Below are positions 7,830 to 16,607 of a stretch of 35,809 nucleotides of DNA, piece after piece. The stretch spans positions 1 through 35,809 of the forward strand of contig CAMFJD010000018.1 of the NCBI GenBank assembly GCA_945956935.1, given 5' to 3'. The position numbers and the translations under genes are program-made. A model generated the notes under the pieces. The model worked only from the letters and a program-made list of their open reading frames with translations. It searched no databases and was not told the origin of the DNA. Source of the stretch: an uncultured Bacillota bacterium. GTDB lineage: Bacteria > Bacillota_I > Bacilli_A > Culicoidibacterales > ZOR0006. Position 1 is the stretch's first letter, and each line of letters opens with the position of its first letter.

Positions 7830-7858
7830 GGGCGGTGTAGAAAAACACCGCTCTTTTT
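7830..7858 (+). terminator. intrinsic terminator after the DUF1659/DUF2922 pair
   Basis: GCGGTGT (7832-7838) pairs with ACACCGC (7845-7851) around AGAAAA, followed by TCTTTTT. Confidence 0.85.
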
Positions 7859-8171
7859 ATTAGTATCAACGTTGTATAAGTAAAATGACAGATAGAATCG
7901 CTTTTTATTAGTAAAATTACAAAAACACCAAAAAATAGTGAGAAATAAAATCGTAACTGATATACTCAAGGGAGAGTATTTCAGTTGAATTTGGAGATGA
8001 TTATCGAGTGGAGGTTAATCAGTGGGGAAAGACTGTTATGTTACAAATAATAGTAGGAGTACAAGTTGTTAATTATGAGGCAAATCATTGATATGTTAGA
8101 ATTGTCTGTTTTTACGTTTTGCAATTATTGAGATAAAGAATGATTCATTTATTTTGAAAAGGGTGGCAGTG
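7859..8171. other. intergenic stretch without a supported gene
   Basis: About 310 nt. A short open frame containing EFGDDYRVEVNQWGKTVML (about 7984-8090) has no usable start codon or ribosome site. It could be a decayed gene end, but this is not supportable. No strong palindrome was found. Confidence 0.4.
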
Positions 8172-8846
8172 ATGAAAATTATTTTAGTACAACAACAAGA
8201 TATTGTAAAAGAGGCTTTGATTGATTGTTTTCAACGACAACAGTACCATGTTGTTGATTTACAGCAGAAAATGCAAATATTTGATGAGATAGATAGTTCA
8301 CAACCAGTAATTATGATTTGTAATGAGGGATGTTTAACTGAGGGAGAGTATGCTTTTTATCAAAAAGTATCGGTAGTGAATCAAATACCAATGATTATTT
8401 TAACAGAAAAAAATAATCGATTAACTGATGGCCTACCAGAGTATATTCGCAAATTGCGGCGTCCAATTACATTTGCGAAGCTAGTTCAACTAATTGAAGA
8501 ATTACAAGAAAGTGCAGTTCAATCGTCGTATGTTTGTGAACAAAAAGTGATAAAGACAAAAAATTGGGAATTAAGTATGGATACATATGAATTAAAAATA
8601 GCTGAAGTAAAAACTTCATTCTCTCCCAAAGAAATGGTGATTTTTTTTCGTCTAGCTAAGCAGCCAAATACTGTTGTTACACGAGATGAATTACAGGAAA
8701 TATTAGCTACGGAAGTTGTAAATGCAGATTATCGCATGGTTGATTATCATATTCGGCGAATACGAAAAAAACTAGTACCGTTTATTAAGTTTCTTGAGAT
8801 TAAAACGGTATATGGTGCTGGATATCAATTGTTGATTCGAGAATAG
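8172..8846 (+). CDS. OmpR/PhoB-type winged-helix regulator with a degenerate receiver (224 aa)
   Basis: Residues 1-115 have the length and layout of a response-regulator receiver, but its phosphorylation residues are missing. The acidic pair near residues 8-9 is QQ. The phospho-acceptor position carries Asn51 (VIMICNEG) instead of Asp. The conserved Lys before the Pro near residue 100 is Arg (LRRPIT). Residues about 125-222 are an OmpR-type winged helix (SFSPKEMVIFFRLAKQPN ... VDYHIRRIRKKL ... IKTVYGAGYQL). It is therefore probably a phosphorylation-independent regulator. No histidine kinase lies beside it. The ATG at 8172 is used because the AAAGGGTGG site precedes it; the upstream in-frame TTG at 8154 lacks a site. 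Confidence 0.85.
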   Translation: MKIILVQQQDIVKEALIDCFQRQQYHVVDLQQKMQIFDEIDSSQPVIMICNEGCLTEGEYAFYQKVSVVNQIPMIILTEKNNRLTDGLPEYIRKLRRPITFAKLVQLIEELQESAVQSSYVCEQKVIKTKNWELSMDTYELKIAEVKTSFSPKEMVIFFRLAKQPNTVVTRDELQEILATEVVNADYRMVDYHIRRIRKKLVPFIKFLEIKTVYGAGYQLLIRE

Positions 8847-8854
8847 TTATAATT

Positions 8855-8881
8855 AGACATTCACGATTGAATGTCTTTTTT
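8855..8881 (+). terminator. intrinsic terminator
   Basis: AGACATTCA (8855-8863) pairs with TGAATGTCT (8868-8876), followed by a T run. Confidence 0.85.
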
Positions 8882-9024
8882 ATTATAGAATTACTAGAGC
8901 AGGCAAAATAGGTAAATATTAGATAAGAACAAAAAAAACTATAGTATTGATAATTTAAATTATGTATAATGATTGAGTATTAGAGTAAGGAATAAAATGT
9001 CAATAATTTCGAGGTGGAAACAAA

Positions 9025-10017
9025 ATGATTAAATTGTTTATAACGGATTTAGATGGGACATTACTTTATCGAAAAGTCCGTGATGTTGATCCGAATGAAC
9101 GTTGTAAAAAGGCGATTGCACATTTAGAACAACAGGGTGTACAAATTGCGATTGCGACTGGAAGGTACGATAGCGATATTCAAGTAGTAGAGAATTACTT
9201 ACAATTGAAAAAAAAGGGTTATCGGATTGGGATGAATGGGGGAACAATCTATAGTCCAAGTAACGTAAAGATTCGTGAATTATTGCTAGAGGAAAATGAC
9301 GCTCGTGCTATTTTTGATTATGTTGATTCGAAATTACGTCGGCAAACCTCATTTTTAGTAACTTGTACAAGTGATGAAGAACGCTTTTTTCATAAAATAG
9401 GATATTTATTTAATCCGATGTTATGGTTTTTTTGGAAAACTCGTGCTGAAAAAATTAATTCAACAAGTGTAGAACAGTTTATAACATCCGATCGTACGTT
9501 TTATAAAATTTTAGTAAGTGCATCGAAGTATAATACAGATTTTATTGATTTGAAACTGCAAAATAATTTTAATGGATTTGAAGTATTTAAAACATCTCCA
9601 TATTCGGTTGAAGTATGTCCAAAAGGTGCAAATAAAGGGACAGCAATTGAATATATTATGAAAATCGAGGGATTACGTCCCGATGAAGTTGCATTCATCG
9701 GAGATTCAGGAAATGATATTCCTGCACTAAAAGTGGTTAAACATAGCTTTGTTATGGATCATGCGGATCATTATGTGCAAGAACATGCTCGTTATGTTGT
9801 GAGTGATGTAGCTGAAGCGATAGATATGATTTTACGTTATAATGATGATTTATGTTGTCGATTACCACAACAAATTTGCCCCGATAATGAAAAGTGTGAT
9901 GAGAATGTAAAACAATCAATGTATGAAACGCAGCAAATACACTTGAAACGACATAAACAAATACACCATACACAATCATATTCAGTATCAAGACAAAGAA
10001 AGCGTGTTGATCGTTAA
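9025..10017 (+). CDS. Cof-type HAD-superfamily phosphatase with a basic C-terminal tail (330 aa)
   Basis: A cytoplasmic haloacid-dehalogenase-type hydrolase of the Cof/IIB group, which dephosphorylates sugar phosphates, nucleotides or cofactors such as PLP; the substrate is not predictable. Motif I is FITDLDGTLL with Asp8 and Asp10, motif II is AIATGR near residue 45, the Lys of motif III is in CPKGANKGTAI, and motif IV is GDSGNDIPAL near residue 227. Family members are usually about 260-290 residues. Here some 55 extra residues rich in His, Gln, Lys and Arg (ending SRQRKRVDR) follow the catalytic core. The ribosome site is GAGGTGG. It converges on the ttcA-type gene with a shared bidirectional terminator. 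Confidence 0.9.
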   Translation: MIKLFITDLDGTLLYRKVRDVDPNERCKKAIAHLEQQGVQIAIATGRYDSDIQVVENYLQLKKKGYRIGMNGGTIYSPSNVKIRELLLEENDARAIFDYVDSKLRRQTSFLVTCTSDEERFFHKIGYLFNPMLWFFWKTRAEKINSTSVEQFITSDRTFYKILVSASKYNTDFIDLKLQNNFNGFEVFKTSPYSVEVCPKGANKGTAIEYIMKIEGLRPDEVAFIGDSGNDIPALKVVKHSFVMDHADHYVQEHARYVVSDVAEAIDMILRYNDDLCCRLPQQICPDNEKCDENVKQSMYETQQIHLKRHKQIHHTQSYSVSRQRKRVDR

Positions 10018-10033
10018 GGAAAATAGTTGTAAA

Positions 10034-10066
10034 AAATGACCGCTCATTAGAGCGGTCATTTTTTTA
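10034..10066. terminator. bidirectional intrinsic terminator
   Basis: AAATGACCGCTC and GAGCGGTCATTT form a perfect 12-bp stem around ATTA. An A run on one side and a T run on the other let it serve both converging genes. Confidence 0.9.
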
Positions 10067-10819
10067 TTCTACTTCAGATGGTAATTGAAATTGTTCAAGG
10101 GGCCATAATTGAACATTATCTGTATTTGTTAACATGTTCACGAAATTGTGACGTGCTTGAGGATATTCCTTGTAAATACTTTCGAGGAGATGTTTTACAT
10201 CTTCGCGTGATGTATGTTTATCCATTGGACACATTGATTGAACGATTGGTAATTCATCGTGGCGTTCATGGACAGAAATGATGTCTGCTTCATGTACAAG
10301 TGCAAATGGACGAATCATTTCCATTCCATCGCGATCAAGATACATTTTAGGGACAAATGTTGCGAGTTTTCCATTAAATATTGCATTCATAAATACTGTT
10401 TCAATTGCATCATCGACATGATGACCAAATGCGAATTTGTTGCATCCGTGCTGTTTTGCATAATCTATAACAAGTGCTTTTTTAAACTTTGAACATAGTG
10501 AACAAGGTAAACGGCCTTCTTTATCTGCGTTTGCTTCTAATACTTGGCGTAATCCAGTGTCATAAGCATGGTATTCGATTCCTTTATCATTACAAAATTT
10601 TTCTAAAGGTGTAAAATCCATACCATCAAATCCGAATTTCAAAGTGATTCCAACAACTGAAAAATTTTTTTCTGGAAATCGAGTGGCATAGATGTGAAGA
10701 GCCCATAACAATAAAACACTATCTTTTCCACCACTTACTCCAACGGCAACACGATCACCATCTTGAATTAAATCAAACATTTGGTCAGCTTTCCGTAAGC
10801 TTCCTAAAATTTTACGCAT
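10064..10819 (-). CDS. ttcA: TtcA-family tRNA thiolation ATPase (251 aa)
   Basis: A PP-loop ATP pyrophosphatase of the TtcA/TtuA group. TtcA thiolates C32 of certain tRNAs using an Fe-S cluster and a sulfur donor. The ATP-binding P-loop SGGKDS is at residues 29-34, the cluster-binding pair C106-S-L-C109 is centrally placed, and GHHVDDAIET is typical of the family; another Cys occurs in QSMCPMDK. Length is slightly short of the roughly 300 residues of E. coli TtcA, as usual for Firmicutes homologues. The start has AAGGAG 8 nt upstream. The assignment to TtcA rather than another PP-loop thiolase is by overall pattern. Confidence 0.85.
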   Translation of the reverse strand: MRKILGSLRKADQMFDLIQDGDRVAVGVSGGKDSVLLLWALHIYATRFPEKNFSVVGITLKFGFDGMDFTPLEKFCNDKGIEYHAYDTGLRQVLEANADKEGRLPCSLCSKFKKALVIDYAKQHGCNKFAFGHHVDDAIETVFMNAIFNGKLATFVPKMYLDRDGMEMIRPFALVHEADIISVHERHDELPIVQSMCPMDKHTSREDVKHLLESIYKEYPQARHNFVNMLTNTDNVQLWPLEQFQLPSEVE

Positions 10820-10938
10820 AAAATACTCCTTATATAAAAATGTATATTTATTTTATCGTATTTTTGGCAATAACTATACTATTATAAGTAACTCTTAACG
10901 ATAAATGCATGTTTCTAATCTCAAAAATGTATCATACA

Positions 10939-10967
10939 TTCAAATTTATTGTAATAAGTGGTAAAAT
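10939..10967 (+). promoter_or_regulatory. sigma-A-type promoter of truB-ribF
   Basis: TTCAAA (10939-10944) and TAAAAT (10962-10967) are separated by 17 nt, about 40 nt before the truB start. Confidence 0.55.
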
Positions 10968-11008
10968 GAAAGATAAAGTAATTAGTGAAAGAAATGGAAG
11001 TAATATAT

Positions 11009-11914
11009 ATGAACGGTATTTTAGTTGTCAATAAAGATAAAGGCATGACAAGTCATGATGTTGTATTTAAATTACGTAAAATTTTACAAACAAAAAAAGT
11101 GGGGCATACGGGGACGCTAGATCCTGAAGTGGATGGAGTTCTTGTTATTTGCGTTGGTGCGGCGACAAAGGTAAGTCAATTTTTGATGGCAGGTACTAAA
11201 ACGTATCGTGGAGAAGTAACAATTGGGATGAGTACTGAAACAGAAGATGCTCACGGTGCGGTCATTGATAGGAAAGTAGTTGGCAAAAACCAATGGACAG
11301 ATGAGCAAATTGATGCTGTATGTCAATCACTTGTTGGTCGAATTACACAAATACCTCCTATGTATTCTGCAGTAAAAGTAAAAGGAAAGAAATTGTATGA
11401 GTATGCCCGAGCGGGGATAGAGGTAGAGCGTCCAACCCGTGAAGTTGATGTTTTTTCACTAGTCTGGGAACCAGATACATTGATTTATGAAAATGATACA
11501 GTTCGATTTAGTTTTACGGTAACGTCATCAAAGGGACTCTATGTAAGAACATTGGCAGTGCAAATTGGTGAAGCCTTAGGATATCCGGCGCATATGTCAA
11601 ACTTGCGACGATTGGGTTCGGGTGTTTTTACATTAGATCAAGCACAGACACTAACGCAGATTATCGAAAACGGGCCCAACTTTTATAGTGTGGCGGAAGC
11701 GTTACGGGTATATCCACATTTTCAAGCGAATGAGCATGTTGCTAAATTAGTAAGAAATGGAGTCGTGCTACGGGCAAATCAAATTCCATTTCCTTTAACG
11801 ACACCAGAAGTAGTTGTGTATGATGGAAACCAAGCATTAGCCGTGTATGGTCCACATCCAACAAAACCAGATGCATGGAAAGCAATTCGTGGTTTTCAGT
11901 CTGAAAAGGAGTAA
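11009..11914 (+). CDS. truB: tRNA pseudouridine-55 synthase TruB (301 aa)
   Basis: Converts U55 of the T-arm of tRNAs to pseudouridine. The opening NGILVVNKDKGMTSHDVV is the standard TruB N-terminus, so the ATG at 11009 is chosen over the GTG at 10985 and ATG at 10994. The catalytic motif GHTGTLDPEVDGVL carries the nucleophile Asp38; RRLGSG and YVRTLA blocks follow. A C-terminal PUA-like domain begins near residue 235. Only 5 nt separate it from ribF, so the two are co-transcribed, a common arrangement in Bacilli; the usual upstream rbfA is not here. A weak GGAAG ribosome site precedes the chosen start. Confidence 0.95.
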   Translation: MNGILVVNKDKGMTSHDVVFKLRKILQTKKVGHTGTLDPEVDGVLVICVGAATKVSQFLMAGTKTYRGEVTIGMSTETEDAHGAVIDRKVVGKNQWTDEQIDAVCQSLVGRITQIPPMYSAVKVKGKKLYEYARAGIEVERPTREVDVFSLVWEPDTLIYENDTVRFSFTVTSSKGLYVRTLAVQIGEALGYPAHMSNLRRLGSGVFTLDQAQTLTQIIENGPNFYSVAEALRVYPHFQANEHVAKLVRNGVVLRANQIPFPLTTPEVVVYDGNQALAVYGPHPTKPDAWKAIRGFQSEKE

Positions 11915-11919
11915 ATGAT

Positions 11920-12891
11920 ATGCAGGTAATAACACTGAATGAGCAAAAATTTCGTGAACGATTCCAATATCCATTGAATAAGCGATTAGTTATAGCAATG
12001 GGGTATTTTGATGGTGTCCATCTAGGGCATCAACAATTAATTCATGAAGCAAAAAAAGTTTCAAAAGAACAGGATGCACTTACTGCTGTTGTGACATTTT
12101 GGCCGAATCCCAATGTTGCACTAGGGAAAAGTGATGATCAAAGTGCTATCACACCATTACAAATGAAAGAACGTGTGATGGCTCATTATGGTGTGGATGT
12201 GTTAATTACTGTTGAATTTTCACAATGGCTCAGAGAGCTCCCACCACAACAATTTATGGAGCATATTTTAGTACAATTGCCAGTTGCGGCAATTGTTGTT
12301 GGATTTGATTTTCGTTTTGGAAAGGGTGGTATAGGAAATATACAGAGTTTACAAGCGATTCCTTATCCGGTGTATGTTGTTCCGGCTGTCGTTTATAATA
12401 ATTTGAAAATTGGATCTACAAACTTACGACAGTCAATTCGTAATGGAGAAATAGAACTTGCAAATACAATGTTAGGTCGTTGCTATGAAGTAAGTGGTGT
12501 TGTTATGAATGGCTTACAAAATGGTAGGAAGTTAGGATTTCCAACGGTTAATTTAGCATTACAAGAACAATATGTATTACCGAGTACAGGGGTGTATGCA
12601 GTGCGTATTTGTGTACATGGTAAATGGTATAAAGGGATGGCAAATGTTGGTCATGCACCAACAATTCGACGAAATGAATTAACCGGATCATTAGGGAATG
12701 AATTTGAGCCTTTAATTGAAGTTCATATTTTTAATTTTGATCAAAGTATTTATGGTGAGAGTGTGCGAGTACAGTTCGCCAAAAAAATGCGTGACGAACA
12801 AAAATTTAAAGGAGTTGATTGGTTAATTCGACAACTACATGAAGATAAAAGTGAAGTTGAGCAGTATTTTTCTGACTTAATCAATTCGTAA
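11920..12891 (+). CDS. ribF: bifunctional riboflavin kinase / FAD synthetase RibF (323 aa)
   Basis: Makes FMN from riboflavin and ATP, then FAD from FMN and ATP. The N-terminal nucleotidyltransferase domain (residues about 1-175) shows GYFDGVHLGHQQLI near residue 28, GFDFRFGKGG, and GSTNLRQSI, equivalent to the family's SSTxIR motif. The C-terminal flavokinase domain (about 185-315) shows LGRCYEVSG, NGRKLGFPTVNL and STGVYAVR. Length is normal for the family. The AAAAGGAG ribosome site lies inside the end of truB. The nearby FAD-dependent CoA-disulfide reductases and the FMN azoreductase would use its products, but no direct link is encoded. Confidence 0.95.
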   Translation: MQVITLNEQKFRERFQYPLNKRLVIAMGYFDGVHLGHQQLIHEAKKVSKEQDALTAVVTFWPNPNVALGKSDDQSAITPLQMKERVMAHYGVDVLITVEFSQWLRELPPQQFMEHILVQLPVAAIVVGFDFRFGKGGIGNIQSLQAIPYPVYVVPAVVYNNLKIGSTNLRQSIRNGEIELANTMLGRCYEVSGVVMNGLQNGRKLGFPTVNLALQEQYVLPSTGVYAVRICVHGKWYKGMANVGHAPTIRRNELTGSLGNEFEPLIEVHIFNFDQSIYGESVRVQFAKKMRDEQKFKGVDWLIRQLHEDKSEVEQYFSDLINS

Positions 12892-12903
12892 TAGAAAGAA
12901 ATA

Positions 12904-12932
12904 TTGCAACCAGCTGAACAATGTTGTATAAT
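12904..12932 (+). promoter_or_regulatory. strong sigma-A promoter of rpsO
   Basis: TTGCAA (12904-12909), a 17-nt spacer and a perfect TATAAT (12927-12932) give rpsO its own promoter just after ribF. Confidence 0.8.
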
Positions 12933-12937
12933 CTGTT

Positions 12938-13010
12938 ATGACCTTGTTCTAGGCTTTTCGACCACTCCGGCGATTTGCTTTGATAAAGGCGACTTTTTAT
13001 CACAATTAAA
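12938..13010 (+). promoter_or_regulatory. structured rpsO leader, possible S15 autoregulation site
   Basis: About 80 nt of untranslated leader follow the promoter. It can fold: GATAAA and TTTATC flank GGCGAC near 12980-13000. Autoregulation of rpsO through leader structures that mimic the S15 site on 16S rRNA is known in several bacterial groups. I did not match this leader to a specific published structure, so the role is inference. Confidence 0.4.
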
Positions 13011-13024
13011 GGAGGATATTACAA

Positions 13025-13294
13025 ATGGCAATTACTAAAGAACGTAAAAACCAAATCATTGCAGAATATGCAACGAAACCAGGAGACACAGGTTCTCCAG
13101 AAGTACAAATCGCTTTATTGACTGAAAACATCAATAACTTAAATGTGCACTTCAAACAACACAAACATGACCACCACTCACGTCGTGGATTATTACAAAT
13201 GGTTGGACACCGTCGTAACTTATTAAACTATGTTAAGTCAAAAGACGTAGAGCGTTACGTAGCATTAATTAACCGTTTAGGATTACGTCGTTAA
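13025..13294 (+). CDS. rpsO: 30S ribosomal protein S15
   Basis: The 89-residue protein is full length and shows the family blocks [40 protein letters not shown] and RRNLLNYVK. It binds the central domain of 16S rRNA early in 30S assembly. The AAAGGAGGATATT ribosome site is excellent. Its own promoter (12904-12932) and terminator (13387-13410) make it a single-gene unit behind truB-ribF. Confidence 0.98.
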   Translation: MAITKERKNQIIAEYATKPGDTGSPEVQIALLTENINNLNVHFKQHKHDHHSRRGLLQMVGHRRNLLNYVKSKDVERYVALINRLGLRR

Positions 13295-13386
13295 TCATCT
13301 TGTTGTTGTCTGACAACTGCAAATTATAAGTAACTATATATTTTTCAAATCACAAAAAATCACAAATAAATCACAAATCACACATG

Positions 13387-13410
13387 AAAGGGCGAAATGC
13401 CCTTTTTTTT
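13387..13410 (+). terminator. intrinsic terminator after rpsO
   Basis: AAAGGGC (13387-13393) pairs with GCCCTTT around GAAAT, followed by a long T run. Confidence 0.85.
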
Positions 13411-13469
13411 TATTATTTTTTTGCGTATAATGAGAGCGTAACAATATAGGAAGTTTCAGGGGGATAAGT

Positions 13470-13832
13470 ATGCAAACAGAACGTTCAAAACAATTATTTG
13501 CAGATTTTATGCAAAAAAAAGATCGTGCACAGACATATTTTCAAAAAGGAGAAGCAATGCTAGCCTTTTGTAAATATACGTACTTTATCGATCATGCTGA
13601 TGCCAATGAGGCACTTGATTATGAAATGTTGGCCAAAATTAGTACATACGTGAAAGAAAAGCATAATTTGAATTTAGATGCAATTATGACTGTCGGTATT
13701 TTAGATAAACGTCAAAAAGAAGGTACTGAAATTAGTGAAGATCAAGCATTGTTTTTAGCAGATGCACGTAAGTATGTTGATGAAACATGGCTACGTTTAT
13801 CATTACATTTAGAACAACCTACATTTAATTAA
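13470..13832 (+). CDS. conserved-looking hypothetical protein (120 aa)
   Basis: Unrecognised. A soluble, probably all-helical protein with no signal peptide or membrane segment. It contains the segments FADFMQKKDRAQTYFQKGEA and EALDYEMLAKISTYVKEKHN, a middle part LDAIMTVGILDKRQKEGTEI, and ends in RLSLHLEQPTFN. The start is supported by CAGGGGG, and a perfect TATAAT at 13426-13431 could be the -10 of its promoter. It is a single-gene unit with a terminator at 13842-13871, between rpsO and the CIRCE-controlled clpB. The codon choice and ribosome site resemble those of its neighbours, so I think it is real. Confidence 0.7.
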   Translation: MQTERSKQLFADFMQKKDRAQTYFQKGEAMLAFCKYTYFIDHADANEALDYEMLAKISTYVKEKHNLNLDAIMTVGILDKRQKEGTEISEDQALFLADARKYVDETWLRLSLHLEQPTFN

Positions 13833-13841
13833 TGATAAGAG

Positions 13842-13871
13842 CACGGAATTTCCAGTGAAACCGTGTTTTTT
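13842..13871 (+). terminator. intrinsic terminator
   Basis: CACGG (13842-13846) pairs with CCGTG (13861-13865), with an inner TTTC/GAAA stem, followed by six T. Confidence 0.8.
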
Positions 13872-13883
13872 AATTAAATATTA

Positions 13884-13910
13884 TTAGCACTCTTGTTGAC
13901 AGAGTGCTAA
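13884..13910. promoter_or_regulatory. CIRCE operator 1 (HrcA site) of clpB, perfect match
   Basis: TTAGCACTC (13884-13892), a 9-nt spacer and GAGTGCTAA (13902-13910) match the CIRCE consensus exactly. HrcA binding here would repress clpB at normal temperature. The spacer contains the promoter's -35 hexamer. Confidence 0.97.
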
Positions 13911-13924
13911 CTCGGTGGTAAGAT
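13896..13924 (+). promoter_or_regulatory. clpB promoter embedded in CIRCE 1
   Basis: A perfect TTGACA (13896-13901) lies inside the CIRCE spacer; 17 nt later is TAAGAT (13919-13924). HrcA bound at CIRCE 1 would directly cover the -35 element. Confidence 0.8.
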
Positions 13925-13940
13925 TGATTCAAGATTTAAA

Positions 13941-13967
13941 TTAGCACTAATAACAAGAGAGTGCTAA
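13941..13967. promoter_or_regulatory. CIRCE operator 2 of clpB
   Basis: TTAGCACTA (13941-13949), a 9-nt spacer and GAGTGCTAA (13959-13967) differ from consensus at one position. It lies in the transcribed leader just before the AAGGAGG ribosome site. Its centre is 57 nt from that of CIRCE 1. Confidence 0.93.
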
Positions 13968-13982
13968 GAAGGAGGATATACG

Positions 13983-16568
13983 ATGATGGATGTAAACAAA
14001 TGGACGACAAACTTACAAATGGCGATTGCAAGTGCGCAAGCGAGCGCAATAGGACGTGCGCAAAGTGAAATTAGCCAATTAAATATTTTTCAAGCGTTTT
14101 GGGAACAAGAACGTTCGTTAACCAAACGAATTTTTGAACGTGCGAATATTTCAACGAATCAAGTTAATCAATTGATACAGCAAGGGTTACAGCAATTGCC
14201 GATACTTGGACAACCAAATAATCAGATCGGTTTTGCAGCAAATGTGTTAACAATGTTCGAGCAAGCAATGACGTATATGAATGAATATAAAGATGATTAT
14301 CTTGCAATTGAGCATGTATTATTGGCTATGACAAAAAGTCGTGATCAACATATTAAAGAGATATTTCATCTGCTATCACTTGACCAAAAAAAAATCAAGG
14401 AATCACTAGAAATTATCCGTGGGAATCAACGAATTACGTCAAAAGAGCCAGAAGCAACATATGAAGTCTTAGAAAAATATGGGCGTGACCTTGTAGCAGA
14501 AGCACGAGCAGGTAAAGTTGAACCAGTAATTGGTCGAGATGAAGAAATTCGCCGTATGATTCAGATTTTATCACGTAAAACAAAAAACAATCCAATTTTA
14601 ATTGGTGAACCAGGGGTAGGTAAAACTGCAGTTGTAGAAGGATTAGCCAGTCGAATCGTACGTCAAGACGTGCCTGAGTCATTAAAAGATAAAATAATTT
14701 TTGAATTAGACCTAGGATCTTTGATTGCTGGAGCAAAGTATCAGGGAGAATTTGAAGAACGTCTTAAAGCAGTATTGAATGAAGTAAAAGAAAGTGACGG
14801 CCGTATTTTGTTGTTTATTGATGAAATTCATATGATTGTTGGTGCTGGTCAGACGTCGGGAGCAATGGATGCAGGAAACTTACTGAAACCGATGTTGGCA
14901 AGAGGAGACCTTCACTTAATTGGTGCCACAACGTTAAATGAATATCAAAAACACTTGGAGAAAGATGCAGCACTCGAACGCCGTTTTCAACGTGTATTAG
15001 TTGAAGAACCAACTGTTGAAGAGACAATCACGATTTTGCGTGGATTAAAAGAGCGCTTTGAGATTCATCATGGTGTGAAAATAGCTGATGCAGCGCTCGT
15101 AAGCGCAGCAGTGATGTCGGAACGTTATGTTACGGATCGTTTTTTGCCAGATAAAGCAATTGATCTTGTCGATGAAGCTTGTGCTATGATACGTACTGAA
15201 ATTGATTCAATGCCTGCAGAATTGGATAGTCTTATGCGAAAAGTGATGCAACTTGAAATTGAAGAAGTGTCATTGAAACAAGAAGATGATGAAAATTCAA
15301 AGCAACGTTTACTCGATTTACGGAAAGAATTAGCTAATACGAAAGAAGCAATGCAAGTAATGAAAGAACAGTGGGAATCTGAAAAAGCGGCAATAGGTGG
15401 AGTGCAAAAATTAAAAGAAGATCTTGAGCATGCACGCCATGAGTTAGAAATGGCACAGGCACGCTCTGATTATGAATTGGCCTCAAGAATCCAATATGAA
15501 ACGATTCCACAGTTAGAAAAAATGATTATTACTGGAGAACAAGCTGAGTTAGTTCAAGAACAAACAAATAAACTTGTTCGTGAGATTGTTACTGACGAAG
15601 AAATAGCTGAAATTATCGCAAAAGCAACAAATATACCGGTTGCAAAATTACTCCAAGGTGAACGTGAGCGATTATTACACTTAAAGGAAACATTAGGAGA
15701 ACGTGTTGTTGGTCAAGATGAAGCGTTAGAATTAACGAGTGATGCAATTATTCGTGCACGTGCAGGAATAAAAGATCCTCAAAGACCAATAGGATCATTT
15801 TTATTTTTAGGATCAACAGGTGTGGGGAAAACAGAAGTTGCCCGTACATTGGCAGAAACGTTATTTGGCTCACAAGAACATATGATTCGTATTGATATGT
15901 CAGAATATATGGAAAAGCATGCGGTAAGCCGATTAGTTGGAGCACCTCCTGGTTATGTAGGTTATGATGAGGGTGGTCAGTTGACAGAGGCTGTGCGTCG
16001 TAATCCATATTCAATCGTTCTATTAGATGAGGTTGAGAAAGCACATCCAGATGTATTCAATATTTTATTACAAGTACTTGATGATGGACGAATTACAGAT
16101 GGAAAAGGGCGTACGGTTAATTTCAAGAATACGATTATTATTATGACTTCAAATATTGGCTCTCATTACTTATTAGAAGAACCAGACTATATGCTTGCGG
16201 CGAGTCATGTGCAGACTGAATTACGTCAGTATTTCTGGCCTGAGTTTTTGAATCGAATTGATGAGACAGTTATCTTTAAACCACTAGCTCAAACACATAT
16301 GTATGAACTTGTTCGTAAACAATTACAGTTATTGAATAAACGAATGATCGAGCAAGATATTCACATTGAATTAACAGATTCAGCGTTACAATTTATTGTC
16401 GAAAATGGTTATGAGCCGCAATTCGGAGCTAGACCATTGAAACGTTTTATCCAAAAACATGTTGAAACGTTAGTTGCTCGTGAAGTTATTGCAGGTCATG
16501 TATTACCAAAGCAAACGATTGTAATCAATTGTGAAGATAACACATTGGTTACGCATATCAAGTCATAG
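13983..16568 (+). CDS. clpB: ATP-dependent disaggregase ClpB
   Basis: An 861-residue Hsp100 ring ATPase that works with DnaK/DnaJ to pull proteins out of aggregates. Order: N-terminal Clp repeat domain (about 1-145), AAA+ domain 1 with Walker [14 protein letters not shown] near 206 and Walker B LFIDEIH, a coiled-coil M domain (about 400-525) that separates ClpB from ClpC/ClpE, and AAA+ domain 2 with Walker [14 protein letters not shown] near 610, [13 protein letters not shown] and an arginine-finger region. Length is normal. Two ATGs are adjacent (13983 and 13986). Dual CIRCE sites place it under HrcA; I see no CtsR heptad repeats, although CtsR controls clpB in many Firmicutes. The dnaJ gene in this window carries the same operator. 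Confidence 0.97.
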   Translation: MMDVNKWTTNLQMAIASAQASAIGRAQSEISQLNIFQAFWEQERSLTKRIFERANISTNQVNQLIQQGLQQLPILGQPNNQIGFAANVLTMFEQAMTYMNEYKDDYLAIEHVLLAMTKSRDQHIKEIFHLLSLDQKKIKESLEIIRGNQRITSKEPEATYEVLEKYGRDLVAEARAGKVEPVIGRDEEIRRMIQILSRKTKNNPILIGEPGVGKTAVVEGLASRIVRQDVPESLKDKIIFELDLGSLIAGAKYQGEFEERLKAVLNEVKESDGRILLFIDEIHMIVGAGQTSGAMDAGNLLKPMLARGDLHLIGATTLNEYQKHLEKDAALERRFQRVLVEEPTVEETITILRGLKERFEIHHGVKIADAALVSAAVMSERYVTDRFLPDKAIDLVDEACAMIRTEIDSMPAELDSLMRKVMQLEIEEVSLKQEDDENSKQRLLDLRKELANTKEAMQVMKEQWESEKAAIGGVQKLKEDLEHARHELEMAQARSDYELASRIQYETIPQLEKMIITGEQAELVQEQTNKLVREIVTDEEIAEIIAKATNIPVAKLLQGERERLLHLKETLGERVVGQDEALELTSDAIIRARAGIKDPQRPIGSFLFLGSTGVGKTEVARTLAETLFGSQEHMIRIDMSEYMEKHAVSRLVGAPPGYVGYDEGGQLTEAVRRNPYSIVLLDEVEKAHPDVFNILLQVLDDGRITDGKGRTVNFKNTIIIMTSNIGSHYLLEEPDYMLAASHVQTELRQYFWPEFLNRIDETVIFKPLAQTHMYELVRKQLQLLNKRMIEQDIHIELTDSALQFIVENGYEPQFGARPLKRFIQKHVETLVAREVIAGHVLPKQTIVINCEDNTLVTHIKS

Positions 16569-16581
16569 TTGTTAACCGGAT

Positions 16582-16607
16582 GGGATAACTTTCAGTTATC
16601 CCTTTTT
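16582..16607 (+). terminator. intrinsic terminator after clpB
   Basis: GGGATAACT (16582-16590) pairs with AGTTATCCC (16594-16602) around TTC, followed by TTTTTC and more T. Confidence 0.9.

Noticed and set aside
7980-8092. Short frame containing EFGDDYRVEVNQWGK as a small gene
   Set aside because: No start codon with a ribosome site; kept only as a possible decayed remnant.
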